From Bacteroidales bacterium (lineage in GTDB: Bacteria; Bacteroidota; Bacteroidia; Bacteroidales; UBA932), in NCBI GenBank assembly GCA_029009115.1, contig JAQXJU010000074.1, positions 1 through 55,576 on the forward strand: a DNA stretch of 55,576 nt. Reading direction: 5' to 3'. The notes beneath the pieces were generated by a model, which was given only the letters and a program-made list of their open reading frames with translations, was not told the DNA's origin and made no database searches. Positions 8,520 through 17,689 of this stretch are shown here, one piece after another (position 1 is the first letter of the stretch; every line of letters starts with the position of its first letter). Position numbers and translations under genes: made by a program.

Positions 8520-8563
8520 GGTGACCCAAAAGTCAAATGACTTTGAGGTCATCTTCTTTTTTT
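8520..8563 (+). terminator. Terminator after rpmB-rpmG-DUF4295
   Basis: GGTGACC (8520-8526) pairs with GGTCATC (8547-8553), and AAAGTCA (8529-8535) pairs with TGACTTT (8538-8544), leaving a two-base loop. A T-rich tract (8554-8563) follows. Confidence 0.85.
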
Positions 8564-8612
8564 GTGCACAGTCAAGCTCCTGATTTTTTGTGCTCTTGTC
8601 CTTCAAAATGAG

Positions 8613-8620
8613 TATATTTG
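8613..8620 (+). promoter_or_regulatory. -7 box TATATTTG for ftsY, near-leaderless
   Basis: An exact TAnnTTTG match lies between the upstream terminator and ftsY. The ATG at 8627 starts only 6 bases after the box, so the transcript would begin at or within a few bases of the start codon. Confidence 0.7.
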
Positions 8621-8626
8621 CAAACT

Positions 8627-9562
8627 ATGGGTATTTTTGACAAAGGTTTACAGAAAACTAAGCAGAGTTTCTTTCAGAAGCTCTCCAGAGCCGTAGTCGG
8701 AAAGTCCCGTGTGGACGACGACACCCTCGATGCCATGGAACAGGCTTTGATTGAGTCCGACATGGGTGTTGATACTACCCTTAAAGTCATCGATGCTCTT
8801 CAGGACAGGGTCGCTAAGGACAAGTATATGTCGTTTGACGAACTTGTGGGCATGCTTCGCGAGGAGATCGCTCTGCTGATGAGCCATCAGGGCAGTGCCA
8901 CCCCCTCACCTGTCAGCCCTGAAGCTGCAGCGTCTGTGCCTTATGTGATTCTGGTTGTGGGCGTTAACGGGGTCGGGAAGACTACCACCATTGGCAAGCT
9001 CGCATCACGCTTCGCATCGCAGGGCAAGAAGGTCATCCTCGGCGCCGCCGATACTTTCCGTGCAGCGGCCGTTGACCAGCTGTCGATATGGGCCGAAAGG
9101 GCAGGGGTTGACATCGTCCGTCAGCAGATGGGATCTGACCCGGCCTCGGTAGCGTATGACAGTGTCAAGGCGGCAGTGGCAAGGGGCGCGGACGTCGTCC
9201 TCATCGATACGGCTGGTCGTCTGCACAACCGCATCGACCTGATGAATGAACTCACCAAAATCAGAGGGGTCATTTCCAAGGTCATTCCCGATGCTCCGCA
9301 CGAGGTTCTTCTCGTTTTGGATGCCTCCACTGGTCAGAATGCCTTTGCGCAGGCTGAGGAGTTTGCCCGAGCTACAAAAATTACATCCCTTGCCGTTACA
9401 AAGCTGGACGGTACAGCAAAGGGGGGAGTGGTCGTAGGACTTGCCGACCGCTTCAATGTTCCTGTCAGATACCTTGGAGTCGGAGAGGGTATCGATGACC
9501 TGAAGGACTTTGACCTTCAGGAGTTTGTCTCTGCATTGTTTAATCCCGAAGATTTGAAATAG
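8627..9562 (+). CDS. ftsY: Signal recognition particle receptor FtsY
   Basis: FtsY is the membrane-associated GTPase that receives SRP-ribosome complexes for co-translational membrane insertion. This 311-residue protein has the N domain, then the G domain with GVNGVGKTTTIGKLA (G1), DTAGR (G3) and TKLDGTAKGG (G4 region). The long acidic A domain of E. coli FtsY is missing, as is normal in many bacteria. The start is the ATG at 8627; a TTG three codons upstream lies inside the promoter box. pheT follows after 6 bases. Confidence 0.97.
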   Translation: MGIFDKGLQKTKQSFFQKLSRAVVGKSRVDDDTLDAMEQALIESDMGVDTTLKVIDALQDRVAKDKYMSFDELVGMLREEIALLMSHQGSATPSPVSPEAAASVPYVILVVGVNGVGKTTTIGKLASRFASQGKKVILGAADTFRAAAVDQLSIWAERAGVDIVRQQMGSDPASVAYDSVKAAVARGADVVLIDTAGRLHNRIDLMNELTKIRGVISKVIPDAPHEVLLVLDASTGQNAFAQAEEFARATKITSLAVTKLDGTAKGGVVVGLADRFNVPVRYLGVGEGIDDLKDFDLQEFVSALFNPEDLK

Positions 9563-9568
9563 AAAGAT

Positions 9569-12010
9569 ATGAAGATTTCGTACAACTGGCTTAAGGACTA
9601 TCTTAAGTGCGACTTGGATCCGGCAAGCATAGCCGATGCAATGACCGCCATAGGTATTGAAGTGGATGGCGTTGAAGAAGAGGAAGTCATAGAAGGTGGC
9701 TTGAAGGGAGTAGTGGTTGCCCACGTTCTCGAGTGCGCCTCTCATCCCGATTCGGACCATCTCCATATCACAAGCGTTGATGCCGGTCTGGGCGAGCCGC
9801 TTCAGGTAGTTTGCGGCGCCCCGAACGTTGCCGCCGGACAGAAGGTTCTGCTCGCCACGGTGGGCGCGGTACTGCCCGGAGATTTCAAGATCAAGAAGTC
9901 AAAGATACGCGGAGTCGAGTCCTTCGGGATGATATGCGCCGAGGATGAACTCGGAATCGGGAACGACCATTCCGGAATCAAGGTCCTCCCTGACGATGCC
10001 CCGGTGGGCATGAGCGCCAAAGAATATCTTGGAATCGAGACCCAGGCAGTGATTGAGTATGAGATTACAGCCAACAGAGTTGATGCCGCCTCGCACTGGG
10101 GAGTGGCCCGCGACCTGTATGCATATCTGAAGTCAAGGGGGATTCCCTGCGAACTGTGCCGTCCGGGCGTGGATGACTTCCGCCCCGGGGAAGGTGAGTC
10201 CATCCCCGTAGAGGTTCTGGACTCCGACGGAGCACCTTGCTACACCGGCCTCACCATTGAGGGGGTAAAGGTAGGACCTTCGCCCGAATGGCTCCAGAAG
10301 AAGCTGCTTTCCATAGGCTCACGGCCCATAAACAACATCGTCGATATCTCCAACTTCGTGCTTTTCGAACTCGGTCAGCCTCTGCATACATTTGATGCAG
10401 ACGCAATCATCGGAGGCAAGGTTGTCGTTCGCCGAGCCGCACAGGACGAGCATATCAAGACCCTCGACGAGATTGACCGCAAGCTTTCGTCCTCGGATAT
10501 GGTCATAGCCAATGCCGAGGGACCAATGTGCATAGCCGGAGTATTTGGCGGAATCGACAGTTCGGTAACTGAGAAATCGACTTCAATCTTCCTCGAGAGC
10601 GCGTACTTCGACCCTGGCTCCATCCGCAAGACGGCAAGGTCGCAGGGCCTGCAGACCGATGCGTCTTTCCGCTATGAGAGAGGCGCTGACCCTTTGATTC
10701 CTGAGTATGCCCTAAAGAGAGCGGCACTCCTGATACTCGAATGTGCAGGAGGGCATATCGTAGGCGATATACGCAAGGTATGCCCCAAGCCCTTCGAGAA
10801 GAACATAATAGATTTGGACTATGACCGTATCGAGGCATTTGTTGGCCAGAAGATAGGAGCCGCTGCAATCGACACCATACTCGAGTCACTCGGATACGAA
10901 TTCCTTGCCTGCGAGGGCAACTGCCGCAAGGTGGCCGCCCCCAGCTATATGGTGGATGTAACCAGGGAGTGCGACGTGGTCGAAGAGATACTCCGCATAT
11001 ACGGCTTCGACAACATTGCCCTTCCCAAGCACATGAAGATGTCGGTCAACGCCACCCCCTGTCCTGAGCCTGAGGCCATACGCAACCACATAGGCAACTT
11101 CCTTGCGGCGAACGGTTTCTCGGAGATAATGAACAACTCCCTTACCAAGGGAGATTACTACACTTCTCTGAAGACTTTCCCCGCGGAAAGGAGTGTTAAG
11201 ATTGTGAACCCCTTGAGTTCGGACCTGAATGTGCTTCGCCAGACCCTCATTCTAGGTGGACTTGAAGTGGTTGCCTATAACCTCAACCGCCAGATCAGCA
11301 ACATACGCACATTTGAGTACGGCTCTGTTTACAGCCTCATTCCCGGTAAGGATTCCACTATACTCGATGCATATGAAGAGCATCCCTGCTATGCTCTGAT
11401 TATGACCGGAAACCCGGACAAGAGCTGGAACTCTCCTTCGGGCAAGACGGGATTCTTTACCTTGAAGGGTTATGTTGAGCTGCTTCTGAAGCGCTACGGG
11501 GCCGACCTATACCAGATGTGGACCGATGCCGCCCCTTCGGATATCTTCTCCGAGGGTGTCAGATACCTTCTCCCCGGAGGAAAGAAGCAGCTGGCAGTGA
11601 TGGGAACCGTCAGCCCGGCCCTTTGCCGCAAGTTCGGAATCAGGCAGAGTGTCTTTGCCGCCGAGATAGACTGGAAGACCCTCTTCGAATTGGTGCGCCG
11701 CGACAAGGTGTCATTCACTGAGATGCCCCGCTTCCCCAGCGTCCGTCGTGACCTTGCCCTCCTGCTCGACGAGAAGGTGAGCTTCGCCGATCTGCGTGCA
11801 GAGGCCCTCAAGACAGGCAAGAAACTCGTCAGCTCAGTCACTCTGTTCGATGTATATCGTGGAGATAAGATACCCGAAGGCAAGAAACAGTATGCCCTTG
11901 GTTTCGTTATTCAGGACCGCGAAAAGACTCTTACCGATGCCGATGTCGAGAGAGTGATGGACAAACTCCTTAAGAGTTTCCAGACGAACTTTGGAGCTGT
12001 GCTCAGATAA
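9569..12010 (+). CDS. pheT: Phenylalanyl-tRNA synthetase beta subunit
   Basis: This is the large subunit of the alpha2-beta2 enzyme that charges tRNA-Phe. Its 813 residues carry, in order, the B1 part and EMAP-like tRNA-binding domain (about 40-150, with VVAHVLECASHPDSDHL), the B3/B4 editing domain (about 210-390), B5 (about 400-475), a catalytic-like core (about 490-700), and a C-terminal FDX-ACB anticodon domain (begins near FPSVRRDLALLLD). The pheS gene is not in this window. It lies in an apparent operon with ftsY, the DUF4296 gene and deoC, with gaps of 6, 6 and 3 bases. Confidence 0.97.
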   Translation: MKISYNWLKDYLKCDLDPASIADAMTAIGIEVDGVEEEEVIEGGLKGVVVAHVLECASHPDSDHLHITSVDAGLGEPLQVVCGAPNVAAGQKVLLATVGAVLPGDFKIKKSKIRGVESFGMICAEDELGIGNDHSGIKVLPDDAPVGMSAKEYLGIETQAVIEYEITANRVDAASHWGVARDLYAYLKSRGIPCELCRPGVDDFRPGEGESIPVEVLDSDGAPCYTGLTIEGVKVGPSPEWLQKKLLSIGSRPINNIVDISNFVLFELGQPLHTFDADAIIGGKVVVRRAAQDEHIKTLDEIDRKLSSSDMVIANAEGPMCIAGVFGGIDSSVTEKSTSIFLESAYFDPGSIRKTARSQGLQTDASFRYERGADPLIPEYALKRAALLILECAGGHIVGDIRKVCPKPFEKNIIDLDYDRIEAFVGQKIGAAAIDTILESLGYEFLACEGNCRKVAAPSYMVDVTRECDVVEEILRIYGFDNIALPKHMKMSVNATPCPEPEAIRNHIGNFLAANGFSEIMNNSLTKGDYYTSLKTFPAERSVKIVNPLSSDLNVLRQTLILGGLEVVAYNLNRQISNIRTFEYGSVYSLIPGKDSTILDAYEEHPCYALIMTGNPDKSWNSPSGKTGFFTLKGYVELLLKRYGADLYQMWTDAAPSDIFSEGVRYLLPGGKKQLAVMGTVSPALCRKFGIRQSVFAAEIDWKTLFELVRRDKVSFTEMPRFPSVRRDLALLLDEKVSFADLRAEALKTGKKLVSSVTLFDVYRGDKIPEGKKQYALGFVIQDREKTLTDADVERVMDKLLKSFQTNFGAVLR

Positions 12011-12016
12011 GCCCCT

Positions 12017-12544
12017 ATGACTCCCAGAAGCCTTCTTGCCTGCATCGTAGTGATGCTGTTTGCCGTATCCTGTTCCCGAAATGGCAGGGTCATCCCGCGC
12101 AATGTAATGGAGGACATCTACGAGGATATGTTTCTGGCTGACCAGTGGCTTAGCGACAATTATCAGGCAAGGAGAATGGCAGATACCACCTTCTTCTACG
12201 AGCCAATCTTCGAGAAGCACGGTTATACGTTCAAAGATTATGACAAGAGTGTTACACACTATCTGAAGGACCCCGAGAAATTTTCCAAGATGCTCAAGAA
12301 TGTGTCCGTGAGACTCAAAAATCGTGGAACTGAACTTGAAAAGATAAAGGAGGCCATTGACAATTTCCGTCTTCCCGGAGGATATACCCCAAAAGAGTTC
12401 ACCGCAGACAGCCTCTGCTGGGCTGATTCACTGGTGCTCTGGCTAGCGAAGGACTCCACGGAAGCAGTCCATTTGCCGGACTCCCTCCTCACTGCGCTTC
12501 CTGATACACTTGTCCACCCTATGGATACTATTTCAATACAATAA
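12017..12544 (+). CDS. DUF4296 family lipoprotein
   Basis: This 175-residue protein has a lipobox signal peptide (LFAVSC, Cys19), so it is probably anchored in the envelope. The conserved family features are VIPRNVMEDIYEDMFLADQWL near the N-terminus and the DKSVTHYLKDPEKFSKML helix region. Function is unknown. The C-terminal 45 residues are acidic and low in complexity. It sits 6 bases after pheT and 3 bases before deoC, with no promoter seen in between. Confidence 0.82.
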   Translation: MTPRSLLACIVVMLFAVSCSRNGRVIPRNVMEDIYEDMFLADQWLSDNYQARRMADTTFFYEPIFEKHGYTFKDYDKSVTHYLKDPEKFSKMLKNVSVRLKNRGTELEKIKEAIDNFRLPGGYTPKEFTADSLCWADSLVLWLAKDSTEAVHLPDSLLTALPDTLVHPMDTISIQ

Positions 12545-12547
12545 TTT

Positions 12548-13438
12548 ATGGATTATCTCAGCAAATACGGTTTCCAGCTGTCAGAAAAGGAGATGGCGGA
12601 ACATCTGGAAAGGCTTGCCTCCAATATGGATGCGATGGCTACCGTTGATACATATAAGACGCTATTCTCGCTTATGGACTTGACCACCCTCAAGTCGTCT
12701 GACACGCCTGCAAGCGTGGCGAAACTTGTATCGAAGGTCAATTCCCTCGCCCGGGAGTATCCGTCATACCCTCTTCCCGCCTCGGTATGCGTGTACCCCA
12801 ACTTCGCTTCCGTAGTGGTGAAGGAAAGAAGCAAGCCCGAACTCCACGCCACCGTCGTTGCCAGCTGTTTCCCCTCGACCCAGAGTTTTCCTGAGGTGAA
12901 GGAATTAGAGTGCAGGATGGCGGTGCGCTCCGGTGCCGATGAGGTGGATATCGTACTGCCTCTGGCCGAATTCCTCAGCGGGGATTACGAGTCTGCTGAG
13001 ACTCAGCTCAGGATGATGATAGATGCGATGCGTTCGGAGGCTGCCTCCCTGTCGCGCAGTGTCATCGTGAAGGTTATCCTCGAAACTGGACTTCTCCAGA
13101 CTCCGGAGAGCATTGCCACGGCTTCGTTTATGGCAATGGAGGCCGGTGCCGACTTTATCAAGACCTCGACAGGCAAGGTGGATGTCAATGCAACCCCTGG
13201 CTCTGCCTACATTATGTGCTCCTGCATACGCTCTTTCTATGAGAAGACGGGACGCAGGGTCGGGTTCAAGGCGGCAGGCGGGATTTCTACCTCAAAAGAC
13301 GCACTCTGCTACTGGGCGATAGTGTCTGCAGTGCTTGGAAAAGAATGGCTCTGCAGAGAGCTTTTCCGTCTGGGCGTCAGCAGGTTAGGTAATTCTCTCA
13401 TGAGTTCTATCGAAGGAAACGCCGTAGTTTTCTTCTAG
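12548..13438 (+). CDS. deoC: Deoxyribose-phosphate aldolase
   Basis: The enzyme splits 2-deoxyribose 5-phosphate into glyceraldehyde 3-phosphate and acetaldehyde in deoxynucleoside salvage. The 296-residue chain has the Schiff-base lysine K205 in ADFIKTSTGK and the second lysine K241 in GFKAAGGI. It is longer than the 250-260 residues of E. coli DeoC because of an N-terminal extension of about 40 residues, seen also in relatives in this phylum. It is the last gene before a strong terminator. Confidence 0.95.
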   Translation: MDYLSKYGFQLSEKEMAEHLERLASNMDAMATVDTYKTLFSLMDLTTLKSSDTPASVAKLVSKVNSLAREYPSYPLPASVCVYPNFASVVVKERSKPELHATVVASCFPSTQSFPEVKELECRMAVRSGADEVDIVLPLAEFLSGDYESAETQLRMMIDAMRSEAASLSRSVIVKVILETGLLQTPESIATASFMAMEAGADFIKTSTGKVDVNATPGSAYIMCSCIRSFYEKTGRRVGFKAAGGISTSKDALCYWAIVSAVLGKEWLCRELFRLGVSRLGNSLMSSIEGNAVVFF

Positions 13439-13459
13439 TCATACAGCGCAGTTTTTCAG

Positions 13460-13500
13460 ATAGCCGTTGAAACCCAGTTTCAACGGCTATTCCTTTTTAT
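13460..13500 (+). terminator. Terminator after deoC
   Basis: ATAGCCGTTGAAAC (13460-13473) and GTTTCAACGGCTAT (13477-13490) form a perfect 14-base stem with a three-base CCA loop, followed by TCCTTTTTAT. The T-run runs directly into the next promoter box. Confidence 0.92.
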
Positions 13501-13505
13501 TTTTG
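13498..13505 (+). promoter_or_regulatory. -7 box TATTTTTG for the HExxH lipoprotein operon
   Basis: This exact TAnnTTTG match overlaps the T-run of the deoC terminator and lies 25 bases before the ATG at 13531. Confidence 0.6.
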
Positions 13506-13530
13506 CCCTGAACTCTTAAAGAAAAGGGCT

Positions 13531-15114
13531 ATGAAAAGAAGAAATGTGTGTATGGTGACCCTTGCTGCATTGATGGTCGCAGTTTCGTGTTCTGTTGTGG
13601 ATTTTTTTGAGAAGAGGTCGGAACCTGTAGATGTAGCCGGGGACCTGCCTCACGGAATGATTGTGCTGGGAGAACAGCTTGAAGACCCTTATTCTGTCGA
13701 GAACATAACGGCTGCCCTTCAGTCGCTGTATCCTACCAGGGCGAGGACGGATGTGCGTCCGACCGACCTGTATGTACGCTTCCGTCTTTATGAAGAGCAG
13801 GACTTTGACATTCTCGAAGAGGCCGGAGTGATGCTCCTGGACCATCCTTTAGATTACAGGATAGTCAGGGAAGGCGATTATTATCACGACCCCGAGATCC
13901 CCGAGGACGAGATTACCTGGCAGTATGCCGTGGTCCCTTCTGATTTTTCCTTCCCGGGAGAAATATACTATGAGGAACTCGATAAGTGCTTCATCTCTGA
14001 ACACGAGCCTTCTACCCGCAGCGACGGGATAGACTGGGCGGCTGTCGAGAGGGAAGCCTACCGGCTTACAGGAAACCCAGTATGCGAAAGTGCGGTCAGG
14101 GCAGCTTCCTACGATGCCACAAGCCCCAAGGGGAGAATCGCAATCGTTGACCGTCAGCTTTCCGACGAGGCTACGGGGGTGAAAGGGGTAAAGGTAGTTG
14201 CCAACTCCTTTGTCAAGTTCGGGGTGGCTTACACCGATGAAAACGGATACTATCAGATGGAGAAGAAGTTTACTTCGGACGTGCGCTACAGGATAGTGTT
14301 CAAGAATCGCAAGGGCTTCAGTCTCGGAATGAATCTGCTTCTTGTTCCTGCGTCCTCCTCTACTCTCGGAAAGTCCTCTCCCGAGGGAGTCAGCATCACC
14401 GTGACCGAGAATTCGGAACGAAAGCTTTTCTGCCGCTGCGTCGTGAATAATGCCGTCAGGGACTACTATGACAACTGCACTTCGGGCACTATAACTATGA
14501 GCACACCACCCTCGAACCTTACTGTGTGGCTGTTTCAGAAAATGGGTTCCAGCAGTGCGATAATGCTCCAGCAGGGGGTGTTCATAGACGGGAGCAAACT
14601 GGGGGAGTATCTGGGTGTCTTTGCCCCTCTTGTAAAGATGTTTCTTCCTGATATCACAATAGGTCTCGAAGGAAAGAACGACTACTCTTCAATCTATGCC
14701 TCTGCCCTGCACGAATGTGCCCACGCCAGCCACTTTGTCCAGGCCGGGCAGAAGTACTGGGAGAAGTACATCAACTTTGTGCTTACTTCATATCTGACTT
14801 CGGGAGGTATGACCTACGGGGTTGGGACTGAAAAGAATCACGGCTACTGCGAGGTTGGGGAGATGTGGGCATACTATGTCCAGAGCATACTCTACCGAGA
14901 GCGGTACGGCTCTTCAGACAAGATGTTCGGAACCCAGTTCTGGTTCTCTCCGCAAATACTTATGTACTTGGATGACAGAGGAATTGACAGGTATAAGATT
15001 TTCCCTGCCCTGTCGTCGGACATCACAGACAAGGATATGCTCAAGCAGAAGCTTATCAGCATGTATCCCCAGAGCCGGAGCATAATCACCAAGGCTTTCC
15101 TGAGATATCTTTAA
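13531..15114 (+). CDS. Lipoprotein with carboxypeptidase-regulatory-like domain and HExxH motif, candidate metallopeptidase
   Basis: I do not recognise a named family for this 527-residue protein. It starts with a lipobox signal (LMVAVSC, Cys20). A segment at about 205-265 (ATGVKGVKVVANSFVKFG, YTDENGYYQMEKKF) looks like a CarboxypepD_reg-like beta-sandwich. Further on is SALHECAHASHF, an HExxH zinc motif with H394, E395 and H398, followed by E441 and E444 in CEVGEMWAYY; one of these could be the third ligand of a gluzincin. It has its own promoter after the deoC terminator and lies 3 bases before a DUF3575 barrel gene, so the two may act together at the outer membrane. Protease activity is inferred only from the motif. 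Confidence 0.6.
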   Translation: MKRRNVCMVTLAALMVAVSCSVVDFFEKRSEPVDVAGDLPHGMIVLGEQLEDPYSVENITAALQSLYPTRARTDVRPTDLYVRFRLYEEQDFDILEEAGVMLLDHPLDYRIVREGDYYHDPEIPEDEITWQYAVVPSDFSFPGEIYYEELDKCFISEHEPSTRSDGIDWAAVEREAYRLTGNPVCESAVRAASYDATSPKGRIAIVDRQLSDEATGVKGVKVVANSFVKFGVAYTDENGYYQMEKKFTSDVRYRIVFKNRKGFSLGMNLLLVPASSSTLGKSSPEGVSITVTENSERKLFCRCVVNNAVRDYYDNCTSGTITMSTPPSNLTVWLFQKMGSSSAIMLQQGVFIDGSKLGEYLGVFAPLVKMFLPDITIGLEGKNDYSSIYASALHECAHASHFVQAGQKYWEKYINFVLTSYLTSGGMTYGVGTEKNHGYCEVGEMWAYYVQSILYRERYGSSDKMFGTQFWFSPQILMYLDDRGIDRYKIFPALSSDITDKDMLKQKLISMYPQSRSIITKAFLRYL

Positions 15115-15117
15115 GTT

Positions 15118-15678
15118 ATGAAAAGACCGATTGCAACTCTGGCTCTCGCCCTTTTGCTTGGAGGAGTCGTCTCTCTGAGGGGGCAGAACTGCTCCCTGTC
15201 ATCCAATATCTGCGATGTGGCTGATTTCGGCACCCTGGGCCTTGAGGCTTCGCTCGGCCTGAACAGACACTTCAGCGTGTCAGCAGGCCTCAAGTATAAT
15301 CCCTTTACCTATTCCGACGCTTCGGGAGGGAGCATGCAGAACCGCCAGAGAGTGTTTTCGCTCGGTACGCGTTTCTGGCCCTGGCATCTGTGGTCGGGAT
15401 GGTGGCTGTCCGCAAAGGCCCAGTACCAGGAATTCAACAGGGGAGGGATAGAGTCTCCCCTTACAAGCGAGGGCGACAGATATGGCGCGGGGATAGGAGC
15501 CGGCTACTCTTTTATGCTCTCCGACCACCTCAATCTGGACATAGGTCTGGGGGCCTGGGGAGGGTATGCGAAGCTTGTGTCGTATGAGTGCCCCACTTGT
15601 GGAAGGATAGTCAGTACATCCGATAGATTTTTTGTACTTCCGAACGATTTATTGCTGTCGATATCCTATATTTTCTGA
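15118..15678 (+). CDS. DUF3575 family outer-membrane beta-barrel-like protein
   Basis: This 186-residue protein has an N-terminal signal peptide (to about residue 23) and alternating hydrophobic/aromatic strands ending in SISYIF, as expected for an outer-membrane barrel. The segments LGLEASLGLNRHFSVSAGLK and YNPFTY, and the Y-E-C-P-T-C-G motif near residue 158, match the DUF3575 pattern. Function is unknown. It begins 3 bases after the HExxH lipoprotein. Some DUF3575 proteins are encoded with surface adhesin genes, which is only suggestive here. Confidence 0.75.
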   Translation: MKRPIATLALALLLGGVVSLRGQNCSLSSNICDVADFGTLGLEASLGLNRHFSVSAGLKYNPFTYSDASGGSMQNRQRVFSLGTRFWPWHLWSGWWLSAKAQYQEFNRGGIESPLTSEGDRYGAGIGAGYSFMLSDHLNLDIGLGAWGGYAKLVSYECPTCGRIVSTSDRFFVLPNDLLLSISYIF

Positions 15679-15686
15679 AAAATTTG

Positions 15687-15694
15687 TATATTTG
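15687..15694 (+). promoter_or_regulatory. -7 box TATATTTG for tRNA-Leu
   Basis: This exact consensus match ends 11 bases before the first base of the mature tRNA. A TTTG at 15683-15686 precedes it, and the preceding coding sequence ended at 15678. Confidence 0.7.
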
Positions 15695-15705
15695 CAATCC
15701 ACTTT

Positions 15706-15791
15706 GCGCGGGTGGCGAAATGGTAGACGCGCTAGTTTCAGGAGCTAGTGGGGTAAAACCTGTGTGAGTTCGAGTCTCATCTCGCGCACCA
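15706..15791 (+). tRNA. tRNA-Leu (anticodon CAG)
   Basis: This 86-base class II tRNA has an acceptor stem of GCGCGGG (15706-15712) with CTCGCGC (15781-15787). The anticodon stem CTAGT/GCTAG encloses the loop TTCAGGA, giving anticodon CAG. It has a variable arm and TTCGAGTC in the T loop. The 3' CCA is encoded, and its last base is also the first base of the terminator stem. Confidence 0.95.
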
Positions 15792-15827
15792 ATAGCCGGC
15801 AGCCGGAAGACTGCCGGCTATTGTTTG
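15791..15827 (+). terminator. Terminator after tRNA-Leu
   Basis: AATAGCCGGCAG (15791-15802) and CTGCCGGCTATT (15811-15822) form a perfect 12-base stem with an 8-base loop, followed by GTTTG. Partial copies of the same GCCGG elements occur just downstream (15831-15870). Confidence 0.85.
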
Positions 15828-15883
15828 GAAGCCAGAAGACTGCCGGAAAGAGTTAAAAAGGCCGGCTTAGTTGTAGCTATAAT

Positions 15884-17689
15884 ATGCAGGAAATCAGAAA
15901 CATCGCTCTGATCGCCCATGTCGATCACGGCAAAACGACGATGGTCGACAGGATCATCTATCAGGCCAACCTTGTACGTCAGCCTGAGAATCTGGGTCAG
16001 CTCATACTCGACAACAACGACCTGGAGCGCGAAAGAGGAATCACCATTCTGGCAAAGAATGTCTCCGTTACCTACAAAGGGGTAAAAATCAACATTATCG
16101 ATACTCCTGGCCATAGCGATTTTGGCGGTGAGGTCGAAAGAGTCCTGAATATGGCTGACGGCGTACTTCTTCTGGTCGATGCATTTGAAGGTTGTATGCC
16201 TCAGACCCGTTTTGTATTGCAGAAGGCACTGCAGATGGGCAAGAAACCCATCGTGGTCGTGAACAAGGTGGATAAGCCCAACTGCCGTCCCGACGAGGTG
16301 CAGGAAGAGGTCTTCGACCTTATGTTCAATCTGGATGCCACTGAGGAACAGCTAGACTTCAAGACCGTTTTCGGTTCGGCAAAGCAGGGCTGGATGTCCT
16401 CTGACTGGAAGACCCCTACAGGCGATATCACTTATCTTCTGGATACGATTCTCGAGGAGATACCTGCCCCCGAGATTGTCGAGGGAACTCCCCAGATGCT
16501 CATCTCTTCGCTGGAGTATTCGCCTTACGTTGGAAGGATTGCCGTAGGGAAGGTGACCCGGGGCAGCCTCTCGACAGGACAGCAGGTCAGCCTCTGCAAA
16601 CGCTACGATGTCATTCAGAAGTCCAAGATCAAGCAGCTGATGGCATTCGAAGGGCTTGGCAAGGTTAATGTCGAGAGCGTCCAGTGCGGTGACATATGCG
16701 CCGTGGTCGGCATCGAAGGCTTTGAAATCGGTGATACTATTGCAGATTTCGAGAATCCCGAGGCCCTGCCTCCCATCTCGATAGATGAGCCTACGATGAG
16801 TATGCTCTTTATGATCAACAACTCCCCCTTCTTCGGAAAAGACGGCAAGTACGTGACTTCGCGTCATATCAAGGAGCGTCTCGAAAAGGAACTTGAGAAG
16901 AACCTCGCCCTCAAGGTCAAGCCCGGGCTTACTGCCGATTCTTTCGTGGTATATGGCCGTGGAGTGCTGCATCTTTCGGTTCTCATCGAGACTATGCGCC
17001 GTGAGGGCTTCGAACTGCAGGTAGGCCAGCCCAAGGTTCTGGACAAGACCATAGGCGGGCAGAGGTGCGAACCTATCGAGGAACTCTCGATAGAGGTCCC
17101 CGAAGAGTTTGTGGGAGCGGCGATTGAGATTGCCACCCGCCGCAAGGGAGCTCTCGTTCGTATGGAACCCCGTACCGACAGGACCCTGCTTGAGTTTGAG
17201 ATTCCTACCCGCGGGCTGATCGGCTTGCGCAGCAACATGCTTACCGCAACCCAGGGAGAGGCTATAGTTGCCCACCGCTTCAAGGAGTATCAGCCCTACA
17301 AGGGTGAGATTGACGGTCGAAACAACGGCTCTCTCGTATCTCTGGAGACGGGGCAGGCCATTGCCTATTCGATGAACAAGCTTCTCGACAGGGGTCGATT
17401 CTTCGTAGAGCCCGGCGAGGAAATCTATGCTGGACAGGTGGTTGGAGAGCATACCCGCGAGAGAGACCTCAACATCAACATCTGCAAGACCAAGAAGTTG
17501 TCGAATGTGCGTGCCGCCGGTTCGGATGACAAGATAATCCTTCCGCCCGCCATCAAGTTTTCGCTCGAAGAGGCTCTTGAGTATGTGCAGGATGACGAGC
17601 TGGTGGAAGTGACTCCCCATCATATGAGAATTCGCAAAATATTGCTCGATCCTCTTGCCCGCAAAAGAAATAGCGACAACGAGGATTGA
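15884..17689 (+). CDS. typA: Ribosome-binding GTPase TypA/BipA
   Basis: TypA is an EF-G-like GTPase that binds the ribosome and helps 50S assembly and stress growth. The 601-residue protein has AHVDHGKTT (G1), [12 protein letters not shown] (G3) and NKVDKPN (G4), then beta-barrel, domain III, domain V and the TypA-specific C-terminal domain (TPHHMRIRK near the end). The start at 15884 matches the family start [18 protein letters not shown]. No clear TAnnTTTG box is seen in the 57 bases before it. The stop overlaps the TTG proposed as start of the next gene. Confidence 0.96.
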   Translation: MQEIRNIALIAHVDHGKTTMVDRIIYQANLVRQPENLGQLILDNNDLERERGITILAKNVSVTYKGVKINIIDTPGHSDFGGEVERVLNMADGVLLLVDAFEGCMPQTRFVLQKALQMGKKPIVVVNKVDKPNCRPDEVQEEVFDLMFNLDATEEQLDFKTVFGSAKQGWMSSDWKTPTGDITYLLDTILEEIPAPEIVEGTPQMLISSLEYSPYVGRIAVGKVTRGSLSTGQQVSLCKRYDVIQKSKIKQLMAFEGLGKVNVESVQCGDICAVVGIEGFEIGDTIADFENPEALPPISIDEPTMSMLFMINNSPFFGKDGKYVTSRHIKERLEKELEKNLALKVKPGLTADSFVVYGRGVLHLSVLIETMRREGFELQVGQPKVLDKTIGGQRCEPIEELSIEVPEEFVGAAIEIATRRKGALVRMEPRTDRTLLEFEIPTRGLIGLRSNMLTATQGEAIVAHRFKEYQPYKGEIDGRNNGSLVSLETGQAIAYSMNKLLDRGRFFVEPGEEIYAGQVVGEHTRERDLNINICKTKKLSNVRAAGSDDKIILPPAIKFSLEEALEYVQDDELVEVTPHHMRIRKILLDPLARKRNSDNED

